A stretch of DNA of 64,000 bases from JAGVGT01 sp963807225 (GCA_963807225.1 CAWEAD010000007.1:248001-312000), one strand, 5' to 3'. Numbered from the stretch's first letter, positions 46,032 through 57,391 are shown. Made by a program: numbers and translations. Notes: generated from the sequence alone by a model not told the origin.

Positions 46032-49000
46032 CGTCTGCTTTCCTTTTCCTTGTCTTGGTAAATTACCCCCCGGGACTCGCGGCCGTCGACCTTGACCACC
46101 AGCGGCTTCTCCAGCCGGACATGGCGCAGGAATTCGGTCTCCGCCAATGCCGGCTGCCGCTCCAGCCAGTCCCAGTCGAACCGGTCCCGCTCCTCGTTCA
46201 CGGTCAGGTAGGGAATCCCCAGGGAGGTGATGTTATGGAAGAAATGGGTGCCCTGCGAGGAATCGGCCGCAAACCGTGGGCCCCGCAACTCGATCATGGC
46301 CCGCACGCCGGAAATATCCGCCCAGGTTACCGGCACGCCCAGCCAGTGGTCCAGGGAGCCCCAGCGTCCGTAGCCGACCAGGAGATAGGGGCGCTCCTCT
46401 TCCTGGAGCCGCAGGTTGAGCCGGCCGATTTCCCGGGCGATCTCCAGGCTGTGGGCGACATCGAAGGATTCCGGCCGAGTGTATACGATATCGCTGATCC
46501 CCCGGGTTACCCCGTGGCCAAGGGCCTCACTGGAGCTGCAGAAGGCTTCGGCCGTTTCCGCAGGGGAGATCTCCACTTCGAACAGTTCACTGCCCCCGGC
46601 CAGGGGACGGATCTGCAAAAAATAAAGGGCTTCGAGCTTGCCGTCCCGGTCCAGTTCGGCGGCGAACTCGATCTCCACCTCGCCGCCCATCCCGCGCCGG
46701 CCCAGGGCCAGAAGTTCGACCAGCCAGGTGGCCAGGGTCCGGTCATATTTCAACAGATTGGCGAAGGTCAGGAGCCTTACCCCGCCGCCCTGCCCGTCCC
46801 GAATGCGGCCCTCCTCGGCCAGGTAACCGCTGGTCAGATGCACCAGCGGCGCCTCGTCGGCCGCCTCGTCAAGCGGACGACTGACCAGGTTGTCGTCGGC
46901 CATCCTGATCTCTTCGGCCCCGCCGGACATCTTCAGGGCATAAAACCGGCGCTGGCTGTTGGCCAGGGTCTCCTCGACCGTCGAGAACTGCGGCAGGGCC
47001 TGGGGATGGTGGGGGGAAAAGCGCAGACACCGGCCTCCCTCCACCACGGTCTTGCCGAAACCGAGGGCCAGCTGGACCACGCCCTCTTCCGGTTTCATCG
47101 GGGGTACGGGATAATAGTTGCGCGACATGGCCACTCCGGAGAGAGCCGGATAAAAATAGTCGTCCCGGACCCGACCGACCAGTTCCTGGATCAACACCCC
47201 CATGCCGTCCTTGCCCTCCTGCTGCACCGTCCTGGCAAAGGCGCGGGGCCCGCGGAAATAGGCCGAGGCGTAAACCAGGCGGACCGCGTCCAGCAGTTGC
47301 GCCAACCGCACCTCCGGGTCGGGGTGGTTGTTGGGGATCATATAGGTCGAATAAAGCCCGGCGAAGGGGCGGAACCTGGCATCCTCCATGATCGAGGAGG
47401 AACGGACGGAGAGGGGGAAACGGACCTGGTCCAGGAGCCGGCGCAGGGTCTCCACCAGCCAGGCGGGCAGCGGGGCGCCGCGAAAGGCCGCGGCAATCTC
47501 GGCATCATCGCCGCCCGCCCGGAACCGCCTGAGACCATGGGCCTCGACAAACTCGTCAAAACCGCTGGTGGTGATCACATAGGTCCGGGGCACGAACACC
47601 TTGAGCCGATCGCTCCAGCCCTGACCGGCGGTTTCCCGAAGGTAGCGGGAGATGAAGGCCAGCCCCAGGGCCTTGCCGCCCATGATGCCGTCGCCGATGG
47701 TGAGGAAATCCATGATCTCGGCGTCGAAATCCTCCCTGGGAAAGGGGATCGCCACCCCCTGCTGCCGGTGCCGCCTCAAGGAGCGGATACAGGCGACCAG
47801 ATACTCCCGCAGCGCCTCGCTGTCCGGGAAGTTGCCGACCTGCTGCTCCCGCAGTTTCGAGGCGACCGTCACCTCGGAACGGGCCATGATCCAGTTGGAG
47901 AAGTGGTTGCGCTGGGCGTGGAAGAGCAGGGAATCGGCCGGGATCTCCTCGATCATCCTCTCAAAGCGGAACAGATTGGAGGCCCGGCCCAGGATCTCGC
48001 CGCCGGAGCTCCGGAAGACGAAGTCGCCGAAGCCCAGCTGGTGCAGAAAGAACTCGTGCACTTCCAGTTCCAGGCCGCCCTCTTCCTTGGCCGCGAAGGC
48101 GGCGGGAATCCGCCGGGCCTCCTGGCGATGCCCGGCCTCGGTGCTGAGCAGCAGCAGGGGCAGGTCCGGATGGTCCCGCCGCAGCTTGCGGAGGAGGCGC
48201 AGGCCGGCTTGCGGATCCTCCTCGCCCTTCCTGGGAAAACTGGTATCGGAAATCACCCCGTGCAGATAGGTCCGGTAGGTGCGGCAGATCTCCAGGGCCG
48301 CCTCGTAATTATTCGCCACCAGGATCTTGGGCCGGGCCCGCATCTTCAGGAGCCGGTGCTCGTCGGTCAGACTCTCGTCCAACACCGCCTGGGTCTGGGC
48401 CATGACCTCCCGGAAGATCAGGGGCAGGAAAAAGGAGCGGTAATGGGGTGAATCCTCGACCAGCAGGAGTACCCGAACCATGGCCCGGGCCGTGTCGTGG
48501 TCCGCGTTCTGACAGTCCTCCACGCTCTTGATCAGGGCCAGGAGCAGGTCGGGATCGTGGTTCCAGACGTAGACATCGTCGATCCCGCCGCGATCGGCGG
48601 CAGCGGCCAGGGGCAGGACGTCGCGCAGTTGGTGGACCAGCAGGATGACCGGCAGGTCGGGCTGTTCCGCCTTGATCATCCGGCCCAGGGTGAAACCGTC
48701 CATGTCCTCGACCTGGGGCAGGGTGATGACCAGATCGAAGTGGCGGCCGCGCACCAGGTCGATGGCCTCGCGCCCCGAAGCGGCCCGGCTCATCCGGGGC
48801 GGCTGGCTCAGGTTCAGCCCGTGGTACTGGTTGATCACCCGCGAGGCGAAACTGCCGTCCTCTTCCAGGATAAAGGCGTCGTAGGGGGTCAGGACCAGCA
48901 GGATCTCGCTGATCCGGTTCTGCATCAGGTCGTGATAAACCTGAAAATTGGCCTCGAAATCCTGCAGGTCGGTACCGGTATCCAGATCCGGAACCTTGTG

Positions 49001-49039
49001 TACCGCCGCCTTTCCCGATTGCGAAGATTCAGGCGTCAT
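46028..49039 (-). CDS. Receiver-domain / PEP-synthase N-terminal domain fusion protein
   Basis: 1003 residues. Two receiver-like domains come first. In domain one (about 43-175) the phosphoacceptor Asp is lost (LVITLPQVEDMDGF at 103-116). Domain two (188-310) keeps an Asp in GVISDTSFP. From about 445 the protein matches the ATP-grasp part of PEP synthase/PPDK: GIMGGKALGLAF (451-462), VRSSSIMEDA (545-554) and FAGLYSTY (559-566). The phosphohistidine swivel and PEP-binding barrel are missing, so it cannot make PEP by the standard route. Coupled translation with gdhA suggests a role in nitrogen or energy sensing. Confidence 0.78.
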   Translation of the reverse strand: MTPESSQSGKAAVHKVPDLDTGTDLQDFEANFQVYHDLMQNRISEILLVLTPYDAFILEEDGSFASRVINQYHGLNLSQPPRMSRAASGREAIDLVRGRHFDLVITLPQVEDMDGFTLGRMIKAEQPDLPVILLVHQLRDVLPLAAAADRGGIDDVYVWNHDPDLLLALIKSVEDCQNADHDTARAMVRVLLLVEDSPHYRSFFLPLIFREVMAQTQAVLDESLTDEHRLLKMRARPKILVANNYEAALEICRTYRTYLHGVISDTSFPRKGEEDPQAGLRLLRKLRRDHPDLPLLLLSTEAGHRQEARRIPAAFAAKEEGGLELEVHEFFLHQLGFGDFVFRSSGGEILGRASNLFRFERMIEEIPADSLLFHAQRNHFSNWIMARSEVTVASKLREQQVGNFPDSEALREYLVACIRSLRRHRQQGVAIPFPREDFDAEIMDFLTIGDGIMGGKALGLAFISRYLRETAGQGWSDRLKVFVPRTYVITTSGFDEFVEAHGLRRFRAGGDDAEIAAAFRGAPLPAWLVETLRRLLDQVRFPLSVRSSSIMEDARFRPFAGLYSTYMIPNNHPDPEVRLAQLLDAVRLVYASAYFRGPRAFARTVQQEGKDGMGVLIQELVGRVRDDYFYPALSGVAMSRNYYPVPPMKPEEGVVQLALGFGKTVVEGGRCLRFSPHHPQALPQFSTVEETLANSQRRFYALKMSGGAEEIRMADDNLVSRPLDEAADEAPLVHLTSGYLAEEGRIRDGQGGGVRLLTFANLLKYDRTLATWLVELLALGRRGMGGEVEIEFAAELDRDGKLEALYFLQIRPLAGGSELFEVEISPAETAEAFCSSSEALGHGVTRGISDIVYTRPESFDVAHSLEIAREIGRLNLRLQEEERPYLLVGYGRWGSLDHWLGVPVTWADISGVRAMIELRGPRFAADSSQGTHFFHNITSLGIPYLTVNEERDRFDWDWLERQPALAETEFLRHVRLEKPLVVKVDGRESRGVIYQDKEKESRR

Positions 49040-49273
49040 GGGAGCGGAATTTCCCTGAAGGTAACGGCCGGCAAACCGGCCGGCGGGTTGCTTCTATGCT
49101 AGGCAAATTTGTGAAAGCCATAACCTGATCGCCGAAAACCTCTTTTCATTCGCAAATCGGATTACCACGCCGGCGTGGATTAGTTAAGATCAAGGGTCTT
49201 AAATTGACCTGCCTGAGATCGGCTCGGATTAATAAATTCACCGTAATAGTTGGTGGTAATTGCCGCCCCGCCA

Positions 49274-50008
49274 TTAAAGCTCCGGGGTTCCTTCCGGAAT
49301 CGATTTGCTGTACTCCTCCAGGTAGGGCGCGAAGAGATGCTGAATATGCTGAAGGTGGTCCTCGATGACAAAATTGATCGTATGGGTGAAGACATCGAGA
49401 ACGATCACCGCATTGATGGAAGAATCCGTCCGGGTGGCGTTACGCAGCCGTTTGGCGATGCTGATATTCAGAATATGCATGTTCTCATAAATCCGGGTCA
49501 GACCGTGCAGATCGCAATCAACCTCCTTGCCCAGTTTTTTCAAAAAGTATTGGGCCAGGAGATACATGCCGGTGGCCCGGAAGATGGTTTCCTCTCCGGA
49601 AGCCAGGGGCAGGTGATAGCGGGCCATGGGCTTGAAATAGTTGCAGTGGGGGCAACCGCTGGTTGAGATCAGCAGTCCGACCAGCGCGCTGATAGCCTTC
49701 TGGGCCTCGATCTTCTGGACGATCCGGCGTTCAACCGTAACCACTTCAAGATCCACCAGGTCATAAGACATGACGCCGTCGAAACGCTGCGCCACGTCGA
49801 CCAGACAGACTGCCACCGGACAATGGGGGACGTCCTTGGGCTGCAGGGGACAATGGGGGCACTGCTCAAACTCCAGCCTGGTCCACTCGGGCAGATCATG
49901 GTCCGGGCGATTGATTAGTTCCAGGGAATGCGGATCAATCACCAGTTCGATGAGTTCCTCCCGCCCTTCTCCGAACTTGAAGATATATCTGATCTCGAGG
50001 TTTTCCAT
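49274..50008 (-). CDS. Conserved hypothetical protein with CxxC motifs
   Basis: 244 residues from the ATG at 50008 (GGAG four bases upstream). It starts MENLEIRYIFKFGEGREELI, followed by FEQCPHCPLQPKDVPHCP and, later, STSGCPHCNYFKP. The C-terminal half is helical (YLLAQYFLKKLGKEVD, AVIVLDVFTHTINFVIE). No signal peptide or membrane segment. Cys clusters suggest metal binding. The family is not named here. It lies 99 bp downstream of the MerT-like gene on the same strand. Confidence 0.6.
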   Translation of the reverse strand: MENLEIRYIFKFGEGREELIELVIDPHSLELINRPDHDLPEWTRLEFEQCPHCPLQPKDVPHCPVAVCLVDVAQRFDGVMSYDLVDLEVVTVERRIVQKIEAQKAISALVGLLISTSGCPHCNYFKPMARYHLPLASGEETIFRATGMYLLAQYFLKKLGKEVDCDLHGLTRIYENMHILNISIAKRLRNATRTDSSINAVIVLDVFTHTINFVIEDHLQHIQHLFAPYLEEYSKSIPEGTPEL

Positions 50009-50107
50009 GGTCTCCAATTGAACAAATACCCGATTCATCGCCCCCGGGCGGGCGAACCGACCAGACGACCGGCAACCTGGCAGCGCCAGGCCTTAAGCTT
50101 TTTTACT

Positions 50108-50413
50108 CTACATGAAATAACCGTACCGCACCCACTTGTAAAAGAGCAGGGAAACGGTGACCAGCAGAGCAACCGCGGTCACCATCAGGCCCAGGTTTTT
50201 CCCGCTCCGGATCTTTTCTCGAAAAGCCGCATAGAGCGACAAGGCCATCAATCCCAGAGCCGCCGCCAGGAACCACTTTTTATGCGCCGGAATCCATTGC
50301 CCGATTCCCATACTGCCCAGACCCAGACCGGCCAGGATGAAGGAAACCTGTCAGCAGAAGGCGAAGACCGTCGCCGCCAGTACCGCGCCGATATTACTTA
50401 ATTCTTTCTTCAC
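50108..50413 (-). CDS. MerT-like membrane protein, candidate selenoprotein (Cys-Sec motif)
   Basis: Frame of 101 residues if the in-frame TGA at 50353-50351 is read as selenocysteine. It starts with GTG at 50413, preceded by GGAGGGGAA. The first membrane helix reads AVLAATVFAFC-U-QVSFILAG, where MerT mercuric transporters have LAA..AS-C-C-xGPL; the TGA replaces the second Cys of the pair. Later parts (GLGLGSMGIGQWIPAHKKWF, AALGLMALSLYAAFREK) match the MerT/MerF layout of helix, glycine-rich turn and second helix. A hairpin at 50337-50316 with apical loop GGTCTG, starting 13 bases after the TGA, resembles a bacterial SECIS. It follows korC by 74 bp. Confidence 0.72.
50316..50337 (-). promoter_or_regulatory. 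SECIS-like hairpin after the in-frame TGA
   Basis: On the minus strand TCC-T-GGCC (50337-50330) pairs with GGTC-T-GGG (50323-50316) around the loop GGTCTG; one T-T mismatch and two wobble pairs. The loop begins 21 bases after the TGA, within the range known for bacterial SECIS elements, and contains the GGTC typical of fdhF-type loops. Confidence 0.5.
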
Positions 50414-50487
50414 TTCCCCTCCCCGCCGGAACCGCGTCCAGCCGTGTTTTATCGGCGCAACCAGGGGCAACCCCAAGAAATAGCGCT

Positions 50488-51099
50488 TCAGATCTCATCC
50501 GCCTCTTCCGGGGCGATTGAACGAGGCAACCGGTCAAGATCGAAACTCCGGGCGATCTTGACCCCGGCCTGGAAGGCCTGCCGATTCATGGTCTTGGTCC
50601 CGGCGGGAGCCCGGGACAGCACCGCCTTTTCCAGGCTTTTCACCCCGAGCAGGGGGCAAAAGACCGCAATGGCGCCAAGGGCCACCATGTTGGCGGTCAC
50701 CGCCTTGCCGATCTCGTCGCGGGCGATACGGGTAAAGGGGATAGCAATGGAGCGGCTGGTCGGCACCTGCTCGACAAAGGTCGAGTCGACCAGCAGAAGA
50801 CCGTCGGGCTTGAAGTCGTGGGAATAGGCGTCACAGGCCTCCTGGGTCATGGCCAGGAGAAGATCGACCTTGATGACCTTGGGGTAGTCGATGGGGTGAT
50901 CGCTGACCACCACCTCGGCCTTGCAGCGACCGCCCCGCGCCTCGGGGCCGTAACTCTGGGACTGGGCCACCTGGCGCCCTTCGTAAAGGGCCAGAGACTC
51001 GGCCAGGATTACCGAGGCAAGGATAATGCCCTGCCCCCCCGAACCGCTCAGACGGATCTCGTAACGCGCCTCGGCCAGCTCGGCCCGCACCGCCGTCAT
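50488..51099 (-). CDS. korC: 2-oxoacid:ferredoxin oxidoreductase, gamma subunit
   Basis: 203 residues. RLSGSGGQGIILASVILAES is the gamma-subunit signature, followed by QSQSYGPEARGGRCKAEVVVSD, both typical of KorC/VorC-type subunits. It is the last of a korD-korA-korB-korC set, arranged as in 2-oxoglutarate:ferredoxin oxidoreductases, and its ATG overlaps the korB stop (ATGA). The complex oxidatively decarboxylates 2-oxoglutarate to succinyl-CoA (or the reverse) with ferredoxin. Confidence 0.92.
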   Translation of the reverse strand: MTAVRAELAEARYEIRLSGSGGQGIILASVILAESLALYEGRQVAQSQSYGPEARGGRCKAEVVVSDHPIDYPKVIKVDLLLAMTQEACDAYSHDFKPDGLLLVDSTFVEQVPTSRSIAIPFTRIARDEIGKAVTANMVALGAIAVFCPLLGVKSLEKAVLSRAPAGTKTMNRQAFQAGVKIARSFDLDRLPRSIAPEEADEI

Positions 51100-51959
51100 T
51101 TACTCCGCTCCTTCCGGGCACCCTGCTTTTTCGCGGCCCGGGCCCGGATCTTGGCGTACTCTTCCAGGTAATCGGGCTTGTCGAGGTCGGCCAGGACCCC
51201 GATGGAGAAACGACCCTGCATCTCCTTTTCGCTCTTCTGCCGGGCACTGCTCACCGCCACCGCGCTGTCCCGCATCCATTTCATCATCTTGACCGGATCG
51301 CCCATGTCGTTGCGACGGCCGTACTGGACATGGCAGTTGGAGATGATCTCCACCACACTGAAGCCGGTCTTGGCGATGCCCTTTTCCAGCAGGTGATCGA
51401 GCTGCGGCACATGGTAAACCGTACCCCGGGCCACAAATGATGCCCCGGCCGCGACCGCCAGTTCGGCGATATTGAAGGCGTGCTCGACATGCCCGAAGCT
51501 GGCGGTGGTGGCCTTGGCCCCATAGGGGGTGGTGGGCGAGAACTGGCCGCCGGTCATGCCGTAGATCTGGTTGTTGATGATGATGGCGGTGAGGTCCATA
51601 TTGCGGCGGGCGGCATGGATAAAATGGTTGCCGCCGATGGCGGTGGCATCGCCATCGCCCATGACGGCAATGTACCTTGAGTTCCGGGTTGGCCAGCTTG
51701 ATGCCGGTGGCAAAGGTCAGAGCCCGGCCATGGGTGGTGTGCAGGGTGTTGAAATCGACATAGACCGGCATGCCGGCCCGAACAGCCGATCCCCGAGGCC
51801 AGGACGATCTCGTCCTTGTTCAGCCCGAGCGGTCGATGGCCCGGATCAGCGAACCCAGGACGATGCCGTTGCCGCAGCCCGGGCACCAGACATGGGGAAA
51901 TTTTTTGTCATGGCGCAGATACTTGCGTTGTCGGATGCCGCGGCCATGGATTCGGGCAT
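51096..51959 (-). pseudogene. korB: 2-oxoacid:ferredoxin oxidoreductase, beta subunit, multiple frameshifts
   Basis: The full-length beta subunit can be assembled only by crossing frames about four times: near 51919-51935, 51823-51834, 51768-51775 and 51671-51676, each a one-base insertion or deletion. In the corrected order it reads YLRHDKKFPHVWCPGCGNGI, then LNKDEIVLASGIGCSG, then VDFNTLHTTHGRALTFATGI, then MGDGDATAIGGNHF (TPP-binding region) and on to the C-terminus, all well conserved. The frame after 51670 is intact to the stop. So many single-base indels in a core enzyme suggest sequence error rather than gene loss. Confidence 0.85.
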
Positions 51960-51979
51960 ATATATTCCGTCTATACAGC

Positions 51980-53118
51980 TTAAGTCAGTTCTTCGTAAAT
52001 CTGATCCGGGGTAATGCACCTGCCCGTCAATCCGGTTGAGCTTGGCCACCTTGGCGGTCATATTCACCCGTTTGACCTCGCGGCTGATCTGACCCATGTT
52101 CAGTTCCGGCACCAGAACCGCCCGGCATTGCCGCAGCACCCGATCCAAGGCTTTCTTGGGAAAGGGGAAGAGGGTGATGAGTTGCAGCAGACCGGCCTTA
52201 GGCCATGCTCGCGGGCCCGGAGGATGGCGCGCTGGGCGGCCCGGGACACCGAGCCGTAGGCGATGACCGCCATCTCGGCGTCGTCCAGCAGGATCCGGCG
52301 GGTCATCTGGATTTCGTCGGCCCCGTTGGTGATCTTGCGGAACTGGCGCTTCATGAAGTCGGCCACTTCCTTGGGCTGCTCGGTGGGAAAACCGCGCACA
52401 TCGTGGACCAGACCGGTGACGTGGTGCCGGTAGCCGTTCGCCGAAGGCGGCCATGGGCGGCACCCCGCGGCTGTTGTCCTCATAGGGGTTGAACCAGTCG
52501 GGCGGTACCGTGGGGGCAATGCGGTCCACCACGTCAATATCGGAACTCTCGGGCAGGACCACCGATTCCCGGGTATGGGCCACCACCTCGTCGGAGAGGA
52601 TAATCACCGGCACCCGGTATTTTTCCGAGAGGTTGAAGGCCTGGACGGTGATGGCAAAGGAGTCGCGGACCGAGGATACCGCCAGGACAATGATCGGATG
52701 ATCGCCGTGGGTGCCCCAGCGCGCCTGCATGCACATCGCCCTGGCCCGGGCTGGTGGGCAGACCGGTGGACATGGCCGCCCCGCATGACATCGATCACCA
52801 CGCAGGGCACCTCGGCCATGCAGGCGAAACCCAGGTTCTCCTGCATCAGGGAAAAGCCCGGACCGCTGGTGGCGGTCATCGCCTTGACCCCGGCCAGCGA
52901 AGCCCCGACCACCGCCCCCATCGAGGCGATCTCGTCTTCCATCTGGATAAAGGTGCCGCCCAGGGCCGGCAGTCGTTCGGACATGCAGCTCGCATGATCT
53001 CCGAGGCGGGGGTGATCGGGTAGCCGGCGAAGAAGCGGCAGCCGGCGGCCAAGGCCCCTTCGACGATGGCCTCGTTACCCTGCAGGAAGCGGCTCTTGCC
53101 GGTTATTTCAGTCACCAT
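51980..53118 (-). pseudogene. korA: 2-oxoacid:ferredoxin oxidoreductase, alpha subunit, multiple frameshifts
   Basis: Conserved alpha-subunit protein is spread over three frames. It begins at the ATG at 53118 (EITGKSRFLQGNEAIVEGAL, AGYPITPASEIM), continues as LGGTFIQMEDEIASMGAVVG, then TSGPGFSLMQENLGFA, ARWGTHGDHPIIVLAVSSVR, and ends near 51980 with IYEELT. Single-base indels occur near 52987, 52778, 52732, 52440, 52200 and 52015. The gene overlaps korD by 11 bp. The rest of the sequence is well conserved, so errors in the assembly are suspected. Confidence 0.85.
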
Positions 53119-53431
53119 TTCTCTGCCTCCGCCGCTCAGGGTAGCGCTCCTCGATGGTGATGGCCAGGTCCGGGCAATGCGTCTCGCAGAAACGGCAGCC
53201 GATACAGGCCTCGGGGTTTTCGAGCACCGGCTTGCCGGACTCGTCGCGGCCATAGACTTTCTTAGGACAAAAGGCGATACAGAGGCCGCAAGCCTTGCAC
53301 CAGTCGCGGTAAATGGTCGGGATATAAAGATGGATGCCCTGACTTTCCAGGTCAGTCCTGGCCTGCCAATAATCATCTTTCTTGCCGGCGCCGGGCCGGT
53401 CTTTGGTCTTGCTCTTGCGACTGACGGCCAT
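53108..53431 (-). CDS. korD: 2-oxoacid:ferredoxin oxidoreductase, delta (ferredoxin-like) subunit
   Basis: 107 residues from the ATG at 53431 (GGGGAG upstream). Two 4Fe-4S motifs are complete: CKACGLCIAFCPKKV and CIGCRFCETHCPDLAI. The N-terminus is basic. It is the electron-transferring subunit of the Kor complex and is the first gene of korDABC. A 248-bp gap without a recognised gene separates it from the radical-SAM gene upstream. Confidence 0.93.
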   Translation of the reverse strand: MAVSRKSKTKDRPGAGKKDDYWQARTDLESQGIHLYIPTIYRDWCKACGLCIAFCPKKVYGRDESGKPVLENPEACIGCRFCETHCPDLAITIEERYPERRRQRNGD

Positions 53432-53679
53432 GATTCTCCCCTGAAGCAATCAACTGGGTGGTGCCGGGAGACACTTGCGCCTCCTGGCTCACAAGCCATT
53501 ATCCCCCCTAACCCTTCGAGAAACAAGGAGAAACAGAAATATCCCGAGACGCACCCCCGATCGTCACCTGATCCAGCCAGACCGGGAGATCACCTGACCT
53601 GGTCATTTTTTCCAGACATACCTTGGGCGGCTCAGGGAATAGACCCGATCGGGCCTGGGAAGCGACAGGGTAACCGGCT

Positions 53680-54639
53680 TCACTTTTGCCTTGGCAGGCG
53701 CCGCCAGAACCGTTGCCAGTCACGACGGTCGAGCCGACGCAACCCGGCTTTTTCCGCCAACAGCAGAGCCCGGCGATACTCTTCGCCGCTAAGGGGCCGG
53801 TCGATGGGCGGGAACTCCCCGGCCCGCCCGCAGGGATGGTACTGGTCCATCAGATTGAGATAGGTCGCGGGCGAGAGTTCCCTGGCGATAAAGCTCAGGA
53901 TCTCGGCGGTTTCCGCCAGCCCGCCCGGCATCACCAGGTGGCGGACCAGCAGCCCCCGGCGGGCCAGGCCGGTTTCGTCCGGAACCAGCTCACCCACCTG
54001 CCGGTGCATTTCCCTGAGCGCCGCCCGGGCCACCGCCGGGTAATCATGGGCGCCGGCCAACCGCCGGGCCGTCTCCCCGGCCCAGAACTTGAAGTCCGGC
54101 ATATAGATATCGATGATCCCGTCCAGCAACCGTAGGGTTTCGACACTGTCATAGCCGCTGCTGTTGTAAACCAGCGGCACCGTGAGCCCGCCGGCGATGG
54201 CTGCCGGCAGCGCCTCCAGGATCTGGACCACCACATGCGAGGGGGTGACGAAGTTGATATTATGACAGCCCTGGGCCTGGAGGAAAACCATCATCGCCGC
54301 CAGCTGCTCCGGGCCGACCTCCTCGCCCTCCCCAAGATGGCTGATCTCATAATTCTGGCAGAAGACACAGCCCAGGTTGCAGTTGCCGAAAAAGATGGTG
54401 CCGGAGCCCCCGTCCCCTACCAGCGGGCTTTCCTCGCCGAAATGAGGGGTGTAACCGGCCACCCGGGCCAGCCGCCCGGTCCGGCAGAAACCGGTTTCCT
54501 CCGCCATCCGGTTTACCCCGCAGCGCCTGGGACAAACCCGGCAGGAACCGAGCAACTCCAGCCCCGCCTTGATCCGGGCGGACAGTTCCCCGGATGCATG
54601 GAGGACCAGATAACCGCTTGGTCGACCGGCCTTGCTCAT
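53680..54639 (-). CDS. Radical SAM protein, PflA-related (COG1313-type)
   Basis: 319 residues. The SAM-binding cluster is CNLGCVFCQNYEIS, a C-x3-C-x2-C motif as in pyruvate formate-lyase activating enzyme relatives. An extra N-terminal Cys motif CRVCPRRCGVNR precedes it, typical of this COG1313-like subgroup. TPSHVVVQILEAL and VYNSSGYDSVETL are further family blocks. Substrate unknown. GAGGAGG sits before the ATG. It is divergent from sdhC. Confidence 0.85.
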   Translation of the reverse strand: MSKAGRPSGYLVLHASGELSARIKAGLELLGSCRVCPRRCGVNRMAEETGFCRTGRLARVAGYTPHFGEESPLVGDGGSGTIFFGNCNLGCVFCQNYEISHLGEGEEVGPEQLAAMMVFLQAQGCHNINFVTPSHVVVQILEALPAAIAGGLTVPLVYNSSGYDSVETLRLLDGIIDIYMPDFKFWAGETARRLAGAHDYPAVARAALREMHRQVGELVPDETGLARRGLLVRHLVMPGGLAETAEILSFIARELSPATYLNLMDQYHPCGRAGEFPPIDRPLSGEEYRRALLLAEKAGLRRLDRRDWQRFWRRLPRQK

Positions 54640-54822
54640 TCCTCCTCCTCAAGCCCTGCACGGCAACGGTTGGGGCGGTTCCGGCGCCAGACAATGTTGA
54701 CCGGAACCGGAAGCCTGGTTCAGGCCGTCGCCAGTTTCGCCAAAGATTTTCCTGCAGGGCCGGTAAGATATGTTATAAATAATCCACTTATCAAGCCAAG
54801 ACGATTTCAACCCCGGAACGAT

Positions 54823-55470
54823 ATGAGCTGGCTGAAAGTTACCTTCAATTCCTCGATCGGCAGAAAGACGGTGATGGCCGGAAGCGGTCTCCTGCTGGTT
54901 TTCTTTATTCTTGCGCACCTGTTCGGTAACACTCTTACCCTCAGGGGGCGCGCCGCTTTCGATTCCTATTCCGCCCACCTGCATGCCCTGGGCGGCCTGC
55001 TGCACCTGGTGGAAATCTTCCTGCTCCTGTTCTTCCTGTTCCATGTCGGCTTCGGTCTGTATCTCTTTTGGGAAAATCTCAAGGCCAAACCGACCCGCTA
55101 CGCCATCAACAAGAGCGCCGGCGGCCGGACCTGGGGTTCCCGCACCATGCCGTACACCGGTCTCTTACTGCTGGTCTTTCTGGCCGACCACCTGACTCGA
55201 TTCCACTTTGCCGCCCGCACCTCGATCAGCGAACTGGTCCGGGAGAATCTCAGCCGCCCCCCGGTGGCCATATTCTACGTCGCCTCCTTCATGGTCCTGA
55301 CCCTGCACCTGAGCCACGGCCTCTGGAGTTTCTGGCAGAGCCTGGGGGTCAACCATCCCAAGTATCAAGCCTTTCTTGAGCGCGGCGCTTTTGCCTTGAG
55401 CATCTTCATCGGCACGCTCTTCTCCATAATCCCAATCCTGGCCTTGGCCTGGCCCGGTTTTCTCAGGTAA
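54823..55470 (+). CDS. sdhC: Succinate dehydrogenase/fumarate reductase cytochrome b subunit
   Basis: 215 residues from the ATG at 54823. It is a single five-helix di-heme type cytochrome b558 subunit, as in Bacillus, Wolinella and Geobacter-type enzymes, rather than two small anchors. Heme-ligand His candidates occur in AHLFGNTLT, SAHLHALGG, FHVGFGLYLF and LHLSHGLWS. The gene starts sdhCAB; sdhA follows by 10 bp. The frame is open well upstream but that stretch overlaps the divergent gene, so this start was taken. Confidence 0.9.
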   Translation: MSWLKVTFNSSIGRKTVMAGSGLLLVFFILAHLFGNTLTLRGRAAFDSYSAHLHALGGLLHLVEIFLLLFFLFHVGFGLYLFWENLKAKPTRYAINKSAGGRTWGSRTMPYTGLLLLVFLADHLTRFHFAARTSISELVRENLSRPPVAIFYVASFMVLTLHLSHGLWSFWQSLGVNHPKYQAFLERGAFALSIFIGTLFSIIPILALAWPGFLR

Positions 55471-55480
55471 GAGGCAGGAA

Positions 55481-57387
<1,907 letters not shown>

Positions 57388-57391
<4 letters not shown>

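Noticed and set aside
46055..48451. A 798-codon open frame opposite the PEP-synthase-like gene
   Set aside because: Antisense shadow of a conserved protein; rich in Gly, His, Gln and Pro without any domain.
54235..54822. Long N-terminal extension of sdhC
   Set aside because: It overlaps the divergent radical-SAM gene and has no similarity to cytochrome b subunits; the ATG at 54823 begins the conserved protein.
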